Positions 35,209-42,268 of a stretch of 47,517 nucleotides of DNA are shown here, in pieces. The notes beneath the pieces are model-generated. The model worked only from the letters and a program-made list of their open reading frames with translations, was not told the DNA's origin and did no database searches. Position 1 is the stretch's first letter. Each line of letters begins with the position of its first letter. A program made the translations under genes and the position numbers. The stretch is from assembly GCF_011058165.1 (NCBI RefSeq), contig NZ_JAALEG010000045.1, positions 1 to 47,517 of the forward strand, given 5' to 3'. The stretch is from Rhodococcus aetherivorans (GTDB lineage Bacteria > Actinomycetota > Actinomycetes > Mycobacteriales > Mycobacteriaceae).

Positions 35209-35307
35209 CCCGTCGGTACTTCGTGGAATCCATGGTGTCGGTCTCGGTTCCACGGTGAACCGCCGACAACCACCGACCTGATACGCGATAGTTGCCAGGA
35301 GCTGGAG
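35209..35307 (+). promoter_or_regulatory. Promoter region of the chorismate-mutase-like/secreted-protein operon
   Basis: The region contains the inverted repeat GGTTC-N6-GAACC (35246-35261), 47 bp before the start codon of the next gene. Unlike the matching place after the left repeat copy, it lacks the TGGGGT sequence. A promoter is expected here, but no clear boxes are seen. Confidence 0.35.
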
Positions 35308-35592
35308 ATGAACCCACTCGCGTTCCCCCAATCGGACGAGCGATCGATCACAATCGAGTTCGACGAGCTGCACAACGAGATCGACCACATCGACGCGGAA
35401 ATTCTCGCGGCGGTCGTCCGGCGCACGGAACTCTCTCGGAGAGTTACCGCGGTCGAGCGGGCCTGCGGCGTCACCGGCACCCCGTACAAGCGCGACCTCG
35501 CGGTGATCCACCGCTTCGGAGTGCTCGGTAAGGAAGGCCACTCGCTCGGCAGCCTGCTGATCCGGCTGGCGCATCCGCGCAACCACCGCTGA
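35308..35592 (+). CDS. Chorismate-mutase-like (AroQ-delta) protein with altered active site
   Basis: The 94-residue protein aligns by eye with Rv0948c-type chorismate mutases (FDELHNEIDHIDAEILAAVV, then RRTELSRR; LGSLLIRLAH) and with the protein from 12417-12737. Compared with the mycobacterial enzyme, the Lys and Arg of the GKAR segment correspond to Ala and Glu (TAVERACG) and the Glu of SREM is Asp (KRDLA). The C-terminal RLGR that contacts DAHP synthase is RLAH. Activity is therefore doubtful; a ligand-binding or decoy role, or a specialised mutase feeding aromatic precursors to the operon, are options. ATG at 35308 has AGGAG upstream. It is followed 37 bp later by the secreted-protein gene, probably in one operon. 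Confidence 0.75.
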   Translation: MNPLAFPQSDERSITIEFDELHNEIDHIDAEILAAVVRRTELSRRVTAVERACGVTGTPYKRDLAVIHRFGVLGKEGHSLGSLLIRLAHPRNHR

Positions 35593-35629
35593 ACTTGCCA
35601 CCCCAAACCCGACAAGAGGAGGACTTCCG

Positions 35630-35974
35630 ATGAGAAACATCCGACTCAGAAACATCCGACGTGCCGGGTCGGTGGCAGCGGCAGCGGCGCTCGGTCTGCT
35701 GGCAGTCGGCACTGCGTCCGCGACCCCGCCGGTCGCCACACCCGAACCCGGCGGGGTCATCCGCATGGACCTGGCACCAGGGGAAACGTGGGAGTGCGAG
35801 GGATGGAGTCTCGAGCCGCCGTACCTACAAGTGGTCCCGGACTTCGACAAATTCGAGACCGGACCGAACCCGATCTTCTTCCGATACACACCCGGTACCC
35901 GAGCGTTCATCCAGTGCATCGGCACGGGTGCACCGTACTACTACGTCGGCCCAATCGTGACCGCCATCCCATAA
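35630..35974 (+). CDS. Small secreted protein of unknown function
   Basis: The 114-residue precursor starts at ATG with GAGGAGG upstream. It has a Sec signal peptide (Arg-rich n-region, hydrophobic core VAAAAALGLLAVG, cleavage probably after ASA or SATP near residue 31). The mature part, about 82 residues, is acidic and aromatic and has two Cys (WECEGW and FIQCIG) that could form one disulfide. It ends in YYYVGPIVTAIP. I do not recognise the family. It follows the chorismate-mutase-like gene by 37 bp. A role as an extracellular binding or inhibitor protein linked to the pathway is possible but unproven. Confidence 0.75.
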   Translation: MRNIRLRNIRRAGSVAAAAALGLLAVGTASATPPVATPEPGGVIRMDLAPGETWECEGWSLEPPYLQVVPDFDKFETGPNPIFFRYTPGTRAFIQCIGTGAPYYYVGPIVTAIP

Positions 35975-36359
35975 GTTCGCGCACGCACTGTCAGCTTCGC
36001 TGATGGCCGGCTGCAGCGGATGATCTCGCCGCTCGTGCTCATCGATGTCCTCGATGAGCACGAGGCCCGGTTCTTCGGCCAGATCGGTGCCGCCGCCCTC
36101 GCGACCTACCAGCCCGGTACCGCAGGAACGGTGAGAGCGGCGCCCCTGCCCGAGGTGGCTGACGAGCTGACCCAGTGGGGTGTCTCGAGAAGGACGAGGT
36201 CCGTGCAGGTCGAAGGGCCGGAGCCGGTAGCGCGAAGCCGGGGCCGTCCCCCGCCTGGAATCGGGTGCTGTCCCGGCAACCGCGTCGCCAGGGGAGGCAG
36301 TCGAAGCGCCCTTGACGACGACCACGGGCGGGGGGATCGCGTACAGCGCCCGGCGGTGA
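35975..36359. other. Convergent intergenic region
   Basis: Apart from the hairpin at 36032-36064, nothing convincing is seen in these 385 bp between the secreted-protein gene and the LuxR gene. A plus-strand stretch reading PLVLIDVLDEHEARFFGQIG could be a relic of a gene, but it has no start context and no recognised family. Confidence 0.4.
36032..36064. terminator. Strong hairpin after the secreted-protein gene
   Basis: A perfect 14-bp stem (CTCGTGCTCATCGA / TCGATGAGCACGAG) with a 5-nt loop lies 57 bp beyond the secreted-protein stop codon. It is the most stable inverted repeat I see in the island. It may terminate transcription from the plus strand; the LuxR gene end is about 300 bp away on the other side. 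There is no T-run. Confidence 0.55.
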
Positions 36360-39188
36360 TCACACGCAGTCCTTCACGCTGTCCCGGAAGGAGTTGGCGA
36401 GCTGCGTCCGGGAGCGGACACCAACCTTGCGATAAACCCGTCCCAGGTGCATCTCGATCGTCTTGACACTGAGGAACAGCTGCGTGGCGATCTCACGGTT
36501 CGTGCCACCGTTTGCAGCAAGCTGGGCCACCTCCAACTCCTGTGCGGTGAGCGCGTCGGCAACGCTTCCACTTCGCGCCTTGGCTGGTTGCCCGGCGGCG
36601 GTGAGTTCGGTGGCCGTCCGCGCCGCCCACAGGCGAGCCCCAATGCGCTCGAACCCGTCGAGTGAGCAACGAAGATGCTCGCGCGCGTCGCGCCGACGAC
36701 CCGCCCGACGGAGCCGTTCGCCATAGCACAATCGCGTGCGGGCCGCATCGAACGGCGACGGGCACCGAGCGTGGAAGGCGACTGCCCGCGAAAAGAACTC
36801 GTCGTAATCCCCATCGCCAGCTACCAACGCCATAGCCCGCCAGATCAAAGCACTGAGCGCCGGAGGCAGCGTCAATCCTGCGAATCCCCCCAGCTGATCT
36901 CGCATTGTGGCGCTGATGTCCGCACCGACCCGAACGTAGGCCTCGATGAGATCCAGGGACGAGACTCGCACCACCATCGGGTCGCGTACATCCGGCTCCG
37001 GGCCTCGATTGACCTCTTCGAGGTATGGAATCGCCCGATCGGGTCGGTTCAGGCTCAGCTCGAGCAGGCCCAATCCCTCCAGCGCCACGTGATGCATCAC
37101 GCCCAAGCGGGTGACCTCACGCTGTCGCAGCGATTCCGCAGCATGAGCACGGCATGACTGTTCGTCACCAACTTGCGCTTCGAGCAGCGCAAGGCAGCCC
37201 AGCGCCGGACACAGCGTGAAGACGTCACCGATACCGGCCGCCAGTTCGGCCGCCTCCGCAGCCGCGGACCGGCCCGACTGCAGCCGTCCTCGCCTACTGT
37301 CGGCGAGCGCTGCAACATGCAGCGCCAGCGGTAGATGGCCCAGCGCGCCGCTGCGCCGTAGCTGATGAAGCAACGGATCGAGGAACCCCCGCGGATCGAT
37401 CTCCTCGCCGTACCAGGTCACACCACTGAGCGCGCCGACAAGGACCCACTCGAGGTCGGGCTCACCTGCCGCAGGCTTCCGGGTCGACGCGGCCGCCTCC
37501 CGCATCCACCGCATGCCGTCCGACTCCTGGCCCATCAGTGTCAGAGCGTTCCCGATGACGGTCTTGCTCAGGAGTTGGGTGTTTCCGTCGGCCGGGGAAG
37601 CTGAGTGGGCGGCCTCCCGCGCGAGCGCACAGGCGCCCGCGGGATCACCCGCTGCCAGCGCTCCAATGGCAGCCGTGGCCCGCAACGAGGCCGCCCGCGC
37701 GGGGTCTACCTCGCTGACCGCAACCGCGCCGGCCTGCCACACCATGCGGGCGACGCTGGCCCGTCCCGTGTGAAGTTCAATTCGACCGCGCATGTCCGCG
37801 ATGTCGGCATGCAGGACGGGATCGACCGTGTACTCTTCGGACTTCCTCAGCAGTCGCAGCGCAGTGTCAAGCTGTCCCGCGGAGTGCGCCGCGTTCGCGG
37901 CGGCACAGAATCGGCGCGCCTTCGAGGGGCCGTCCGTGGAGAGTTCAGCGGCGCGCTCGAGCGCCAGAGCGGCGCCGGCATAGCCGCTGCGTCTCAGCGC
38001 ATGGTCTGCAGCCTGTTCGAGGGCTCGAGCGGCGGCCTCGTCAGGCCCCAGAGCGGCCTCGGCGAGGTGCCAGGCCCGGCGTTCCGCCTGTGACGGCGCC
38101 GTCATGACGGAGGCAACAGTTCGGTGGAGTGCCCGTAATTGGCCCGGTGTCAGATTGGTCAGTACGGCAGTACGCAGCAACGGGTGCACGAAATGAACAT
38201 CGGCGACCTCGACGGCGACCAGCCCGTTGTTCTCGAGCGATTCCAGCGCGGCACAATCTCCAGGTTCCGCCGCCAGCGCGGCGAGCACCACCTCGAGGCC
38301 ATCACCGGCGGCGACCGCGGTGATGCGGAGCGCGTGCAGCGATGCACGGTCGAGGGCGGAGATACGCGGGCCGAAGATGCGTGATGCGGCGTTCTCCGCC
38401 GAGAATGGCGCTCGGAGCGGGTCGGTGCCGGTCAGCTCAGCGCGGGTGAGGGTGCCGCTGACCTCATGCAATGCCAGTGGGTTGCCTCCGAGTTCCGCGG
38501 TAAGCGCGCGCACGACCTCCTCGGCGGGTGCAGCCGCGAATCGGGCGGTGAGCAACTCCGCGGCGGAATCCTCGTCGAGCGCGCCGATGTTCAGCTGCTC
38601 GATGTCCGCGAAGCCTCCGACGTCGCGCGTGGCGATCAACAGCACGAGTCCCTCGGCCCGCAGTCGGCGTGCAGTGAAGGCGAGTGCCTCGGCGGTGGAG
38701 ACATCCAACCATTGCGCGTCATCGACGAGCACGAGAGTCGGGGATCTCTCGGCCGTCGTCGCGAGCAACTGAAATGCCGCCGCGCACACAGCGAAGCGGT
38801 CACGGGGTCGTTCCGCGCTGAGCGTGAGCGCGCAGCGCAGGGCGTCCGCCTGAACGGCGGGCAGCGAACCGAGCCGATCAAGGACGGGCGTGAGCAATCG
38901 TCCTAGCGCTGCGAACGGGAACATGGTCTCCGCCTCGACCCCGCTCACGGACAACACTTTCAGTGTGCGAGCGCCGTCGCGGGCGTAGCGCAGCAGGCTT
39001 GTCTTACCGATCCCAGGATCCCCGGTGATGACGAGCGCGGCGCTCGCCCCCGTCAGGGGTTCCGCCAACAACTGATCAATTCGTGCGCATTCCGGCCGCC
39101 GCCCGAAAAGCACATTGGAATCGTTTGGGGTGCCGCTCGAGGCGTCGTCGAACACCCGATTGTGCCGCACCATGGTCGATTCGTGCAT
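36360..39188 (-). CDS. LAL-type LuxR transcriptional regulator
   Basis: The 942-residue protein is a large ATP-binding LuxR-family (LAL) activator of the kind that controls secondary-metabolite clusters. It has Walker A GDPGIGKT (56-63), Walker B LVLVDDAQW (152-160), a long tetratricopeptide-like middle region (about 350-850) and a C-terminal LuxR HTH (LTAQELEVAQLAANGGTNRE, then IATQLFLSVKTIEMHLGRVY). It starts at ATG with AAGGAG close upstream; ATG at codon 6 is an alternative. It is convergent to the biosynthetic and secreted-protein genes. The most likely role is activation of the operon at 26.1 kb, but no tested binding site is known. Its HTH is like that of the FHA regulator at 11.8 kb. 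Confidence 0.92.
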   Translation of the reverse strand: MHESTMVRHNRVFDDASSGTPNDSNVLFGRRPECARIDQLLAEPLTGASAALVITGDPGIGKTSLLRYARDGARTLKVLSVSGVEAETMFPFAALGRLLTPVLDRLGSLPAVQADALRCALTLSAERPRDRFAVCAAAFQLLATTAERSPTLVLVDDAQWLDVSTAEALAFTARRLRAEGLVLLIATRDVGGFADIEQLNIGALDEDSAAELLTARFAAAPAEEVVRALTAELGGNPLALHEVSGTLTRAELTGTDPLRAPFSAENAASRIFGPRISALDRASLHALRITAVAAGDGLEVVLAALAAEPGDCAALESLENNGLVAVEVADVHFVHPLLRTAVLTNLTPGQLRALHRTVASVMTAPSQAERRAWHLAEAALGPDEAAARALEQAADHALRRSGYAGAALALERAAELSTDGPSKARRFCAAANAAHSAGQLDTALRLLRKSEEYTVDPVLHADIADMRGRIELHTGRASVARMVWQAGAVAVSEVDPARAASLRATAAIGALAAGDPAGACALAREAAHSASPADGNTQLLSKTVIGNALTLMGQESDGMRWMREAAASTRKPAAGEPDLEWVLVGALSGVTWYGEEIDPRGFLDPLLHQLRRSGALGHLPLALHVAALADSRRGRLQSGRSAAAEAAELAAGIGDVFTLCPALGCLALLEAQVGDEQSCRAHAAESLRQREVTRLGVMHHVALEGLGLLELSLNRPDRAIPYLEEVNRGPEPDVRDPMVVRVSSLDLIEAYVRVGADISATMRDQLGGFAGLTLPPALSALIWRAMALVAGDGDYDEFFSRAVAFHARCPSPFDAARTRLCYGERLRRAGRRRDAREHLRCSLDGFERIGARLWAARTATELTAAGQPAKARSGSVADALTAQELEVAQLAANGGTNREIATQLFLSVKTIEMHLGRVYRKVGVRSRTQLANSFRDSVKDCV

Positions 39189-39387
39189 TGCTCCTTCTCG
39201 CTCCTTTATGAGTTCTAGGAAGTTTTCAAATCGACTCGATCAAGTCGTTCCCGGAGCGTTTTCGGTTCGAGGACTCCACCGGAATGGCAGCACCGTCACG
39301 CCAGCCGGATCGGTCCGCAACATCTTGTAGCAGTACATCCTTTCGCGGCCCACGGCCGGATATCCGAGCGGCCGCTCGAGGAGACCG

Positions 39388-39528
39388 TCATGCACGGATA
39401 CCGACATCAATTGATGGACTTGTTCGACATAGAGGCCGTTCGGACCTCCACATGGGGCCGTCCACCCAGGTCACGAGCGCGTAACCGACGTCGTCCACGC
39501 CTCCCCGATGGCCGTTCATTTGTTCCAA
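39388..39528 (-). CDS. Possible 46-residue peptide upstream of the LuxR gene
   Basis: A frame beginning at TTG 39528 (or ATG 39519) reads MEQMNGHRGGVDDVGYALVT and continues to a TGA at 39388. An AAGGAGG sequence lies about 11 nt upstream of the TTG, and the palindrome CCCACCCTGGGTGGG lies about 52 bp further upstream. I do not recognise the product, which has one Cys and no signal peptide. The site could also be a decayed gene or chance; coding is uncertain. Confidence 0.3.
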   Translation of the reverse strand: MEQMNGHRGGVDDVGYALVTWVDGPMWRSERPLCRTSPSIDVGIRA

Positions 39529-39579
39529 ACTGAGATTTGCCTCCTTGTCTATCTTCCGCTCGCTCGACCACCCGGAAAC

Positions 39580-39594
39580 CCACCCTGGGTGGGC
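39580..39594. promoter_or_regulatory. Palindrome CCCACCCTGGGTGGG, candidate LuxR-type operator
   Basis: A perfect 7-bp inverted repeat around one central base, followed at 39602-39608 by a further half-site CCACCCT. The core ACCCTGGGT resembles ACCCCTGGGGT at 12803-12813 upstream of the other chorismate-mutase-like gene. It lies about 390 bp upstream of the LuxR start codon and just upstream of the possible small peptide frame. Confidence 0.4.
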
Positions 39595-40049
39595 AATCGA
39601 TCCACCCTCGGTGTTCCGTGCGGTCCGGCGCAGTCGCCAGTGAGCGATGTCATCTCTGCCCGATCGTGTGCTGGCGCAGTCGCCACCAACGATTTGCAGC
39701 ATGTTCATCCAACTCGCGCGTCGTACAATCTTGCAGATTGCGCCGAAAAACGGCGCGCTGTCCGGTGCACTACTCGCGCAGCGGGCGCACCGCTTCTGCC
39801 GAGGCGTTCCAGCACTCGATTCGAATTCGAAGATTATCGAGCTCATACATCAGTCAGTGATCGCCGCAACGGACTCCGATTGCACCGCGCGTCTGCTACT
39901 TCGTCCGCCGTGGTTGTTGTGCGCTGATCGTGTAGTTACTGCACCACCTGATCGTCTTAGCTCGGGAGACAGTAAGCCCGAGTAGTCGGCTACTCCATTC
40001 CCTGAGCTTGATTTTTGACCTGTGCGGTTTACACCGGCCGGTTCCTGCA

Positions 40050-41420
40050 TGTCGGTTCTGACGCGTTTGCCCGCGTGGAAATACGGAGCGGGACGGGTGT
40101 TCTTCGAGCCGAAGGGTCGTCCGGGACCGGGCCGGGAGGGTCTCGGCGCACCGGCCGGAGTGGGCATCGTCCGGCAGATGCACCGACACCCGCGACGGAC
40201 CCGGGCCAGGGTCAGCCGGCCCGGAGGCCGCGGTCGCTCCCAGGGTCGGCGCAGGTCCTCGGCCAGGGGCCGGGCGAGCCGCAGCTGGGCATGCGCCACG
40301 ATGACGATCCAGGTCCAGCGATCGGCCGTCTCGGGACGGCGGATCGTCGGCGCAGTCCACTCCGACGCCTGCTGGAACTTCTTCGAAGGTGTGCACGAGG
40401 AAAGAAGCGGCGCAGAAACATCTGCCACAGTCCGTCGACGTGGTCACCTCCTACGGTGGGGTCCGAGTACCACAGCCATACCGGGGCCGGGTGCCGGTTC
40501 CGGGCAGATGGCCGACGGTCAGTGGGATTACCGTGCCCTCGACGATCGGCAGTGCTCCGGGATGCTCGGCCCACACCCCTTGGTGGATGAGCCTCGGGTT
40601 CAGCTGATTCCATGCGGAGGCCGTCGCCGTTCCGTACCGGCCGGTGACCGTGCTCGTGGTGGCCGCGGGTGTGGGCCAGCTGCTCAGGTCGGCGAACCGG
40701 AACTGCGGGCCGTGCCGGGGTGGCGCCGGTGCGGCCCGGCGGCAGCGCCGGGAAGCACGACACGCGGTCCCCGCGCATTCGGCCCAGGATCCACCCCGGA
40801 AGGTCGGTGAGGGCGACCGCCAGCCGAGGCAGGTCGTAACCAGCGTCGAAGATCAGGAGGATGTCCGGGTCACCGTCGCGGTGCTGCCCGGCCGCTCGCA
40901 GACGCTCGACCACGCTGCGCACTTGTCTTGCGGTGACGAGTGTTTCATCGTCGTCCGGCTGCAGGCGGACTGCGTCGAACACCGCCGTCCACGAGGTGCG
41001 ACCCGGCTCGAGCGCGGCGACGAACGAGTACTGCCGGCCGGGGATCAGCTGCGCCCGTCCCGTGCCGCGCCCGTACACGTGGCGGAACGTACGCTGTGGG
41101 CTCGTCGGGCATCCGGGCGCGGCCAGGCCCTGACATCGACGGCCAACACGATCGCGCCCTCGCGGTCGCGTGGGATCGACTCGGCGGCAATCATGTTCCG
41201 TAGACGATCGATGTCGAATCCGCCCAGGCCGTCGTACAGGGCGCCGTGACCGCGACGGCGTTCGGGTGTCAGGGGCAACTTGACGAGGGTACGGACCGCA
41301 CCGCCGGAACACAGCACCGCGTCAGTCAACTCGAACAATGCGTCACGACGAGTGGTCAGGCAGTCGTAGAACCGGCCCCGGAACGCCGCCAGGTCGATAC
41401 GCGTATCGATTGCTCGGCTG
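40050..41420 (-). pseudogene. Multiply frameshifted transposase (actinobacterial DDE type)
   Basis: Read on the minus strand, family pieces follow in order but in different frames: RRDALFELTDAVLCSGGAVR; GAIVLAVDVRAWPRPDA; YGRGTGRAQLIPGRQYSFVA then ALEPGRTSWTAVFDAVRLQP; DILLIFDAGYDLPRLAVAL; WNQLNPRLIHQGVWAEHPG; DRWTWIVIVAHAQLRLARPL and PSRPGPGRPFGSKNTRPAPY. This is a common actinobacterial transposase type of about 450 residues with Asp-containing blocks at the DDE positions. At least three frameshifts make it non-functional. The boundaries are approximate; the ends of the element were not found with certainty. Confidence 0.75.
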
Positions 41421-41659
41421 CTCGCCGACGGCCCGCACGTCGGGCACACTGATGCCCACGGCCACCATGTGTCCTCGTCTCGGATGTTTCTGTGGAAGGA
41501 ACCCCAAGATGATCGGGTGGTAACCGTCGCGAGTCGCCGCGACACGCCGAACAACACCGGCCCCTACAGTCGCAGCAGGTCGCCGAGGTGAAGAATCGAG
41601 CTCAGAGTGCATCCGAGAACGCTACGAGCCGGTGGCGAGGCATGTGAAGTGTGGGAACA

Positions 41660-41715
41660 GGTGAACTCCTGGTAAGTCAAGAGTGCTTACGTCACGACCC
41701 GACCAAGAGTTCACT
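41660..41715. repeat. Inverted repeat, probable mobile-element end
   Basis: GGTGAACTCCTGGT (41660-41673) and ACCAAGAGTTCACT (41702-41715) form a 14-bp inverted repeat with two mismatches. A smaller inverted repeat GTAAG/CTTAC lies inside it. It sits between two transposase remnants and probably marks an element end. Confidence 0.4.
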
Positions 41716-41795
41716 GGCCATCATCGCTCATCGCGCCGTGCCCGGCATGCCCCACCCCGGACACGGCCCCCGGACACCAGTGCGCGGTGTACCGT

Positions 41796-41900
41796 CGTCG
41801 TCGCTCACCGACGCCCAGTGGGCGCTGCTCGAGCCGCCCGTGCCGCCGCCGGGCAACATCGACGGCGAGGGCGACGACCCGACCGCCGGGACCCGGCGTC
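41796..41900 (+). pseudogene. IS5-type transposase N-terminal remnant
   Basis: A short plus-strand frame reads SSLTDAQWALLEPPVPPPGN and IDGEGDDP, the N-terminal signature of IS5/IS1182-like transposases (LTDAQWxxIEPLLPPPG). Nothing of the catalytic domain follows. It lies at the right edge of the island. Confidence 0.6.
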
Positions 41901-41988
41901 ACCGCGCCGATCGGCAATGTTCGGTAGACCGAAAACAAGTCTGCGAGTAGCCTGGCGGACGGGTTCCCCGAGGCGCACGGAGGTCGAG

Positions 41989-42216
41989 ATGACGACGATG
42001 GATTCGCCCACCCCCACCCGCCGCCGGCCCGCGTCCGTCGACGTGGCCGGAACCGCATGGCCGCTGTACAAGCTCGAGGCACTCGTCGCGGCCGTCCTGG
42101 TCCTCCTGGCGCTGTTCGCGATCACCGCGGATGCGCAGACCGCCGTGCTCACCGCCGCCGCGACCGCCACCGTCGTCTGGTGGGCCCGCCTGCTGCACTA
42201 CCGCCGCGACACCTGA
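41989..42216 (+). CDS. Small two-helix membrane protein
   Basis: The 75-residue protein starts at ATG with GGAGG 6 nt upstream. After a Thr/Pro/Arg-rich N-terminus it has two likely membrane segments (KLEALVAAVLVLLALFAI and AVLTAAATATVVWWARLL), ending in HYRRDT. I do not recognise a named family; similar small proteins lie next to dnaE-region genes in actinobacteria. It is convergent with dnaE1, 52 bp from its stop codon, and marks the return to backbone sequence. Confidence 0.72.
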   Translation: MTTMDSPTPTRRRPASVDVAGTAWPLYKLEALVAAVLVLLALFAITADAQTAVLTAAATATVVWWARLLHYRRDT

Positions 42217-42268
42217 CCGCAGCGACACCCGACCGCAGCGTCGTCCGACTGCAGACACCGTCGGCGGG

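Larger units (their letters stand above)
39189..40049. other. Intergenic region upstream of the LuxR gene
   Basis: About 860 bp, AT-richer than its surroundings, hold no well-supported gene. The part next to the LuxR gene should contain its promoter. The palindrome at 39580-39594 and a possible small minus-strand frame at 39388-39528 are listed separately. The right half (39600-40049) shows only short broken frames. Confidence 0.5.

Noticed and set aside
34771-35281. Plus-strand frames inside the direct repeats (start such as MDKKVFRAAM)
   Set aside because: The two repeat copies differ by indels that break the frame, and no domain is recognised.
35975-36359. Plus-strand frame PLVLIDVLDEHEARFFGQIG as a gene
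   Set aside because: No start site or RBS and no continuing family pattern.
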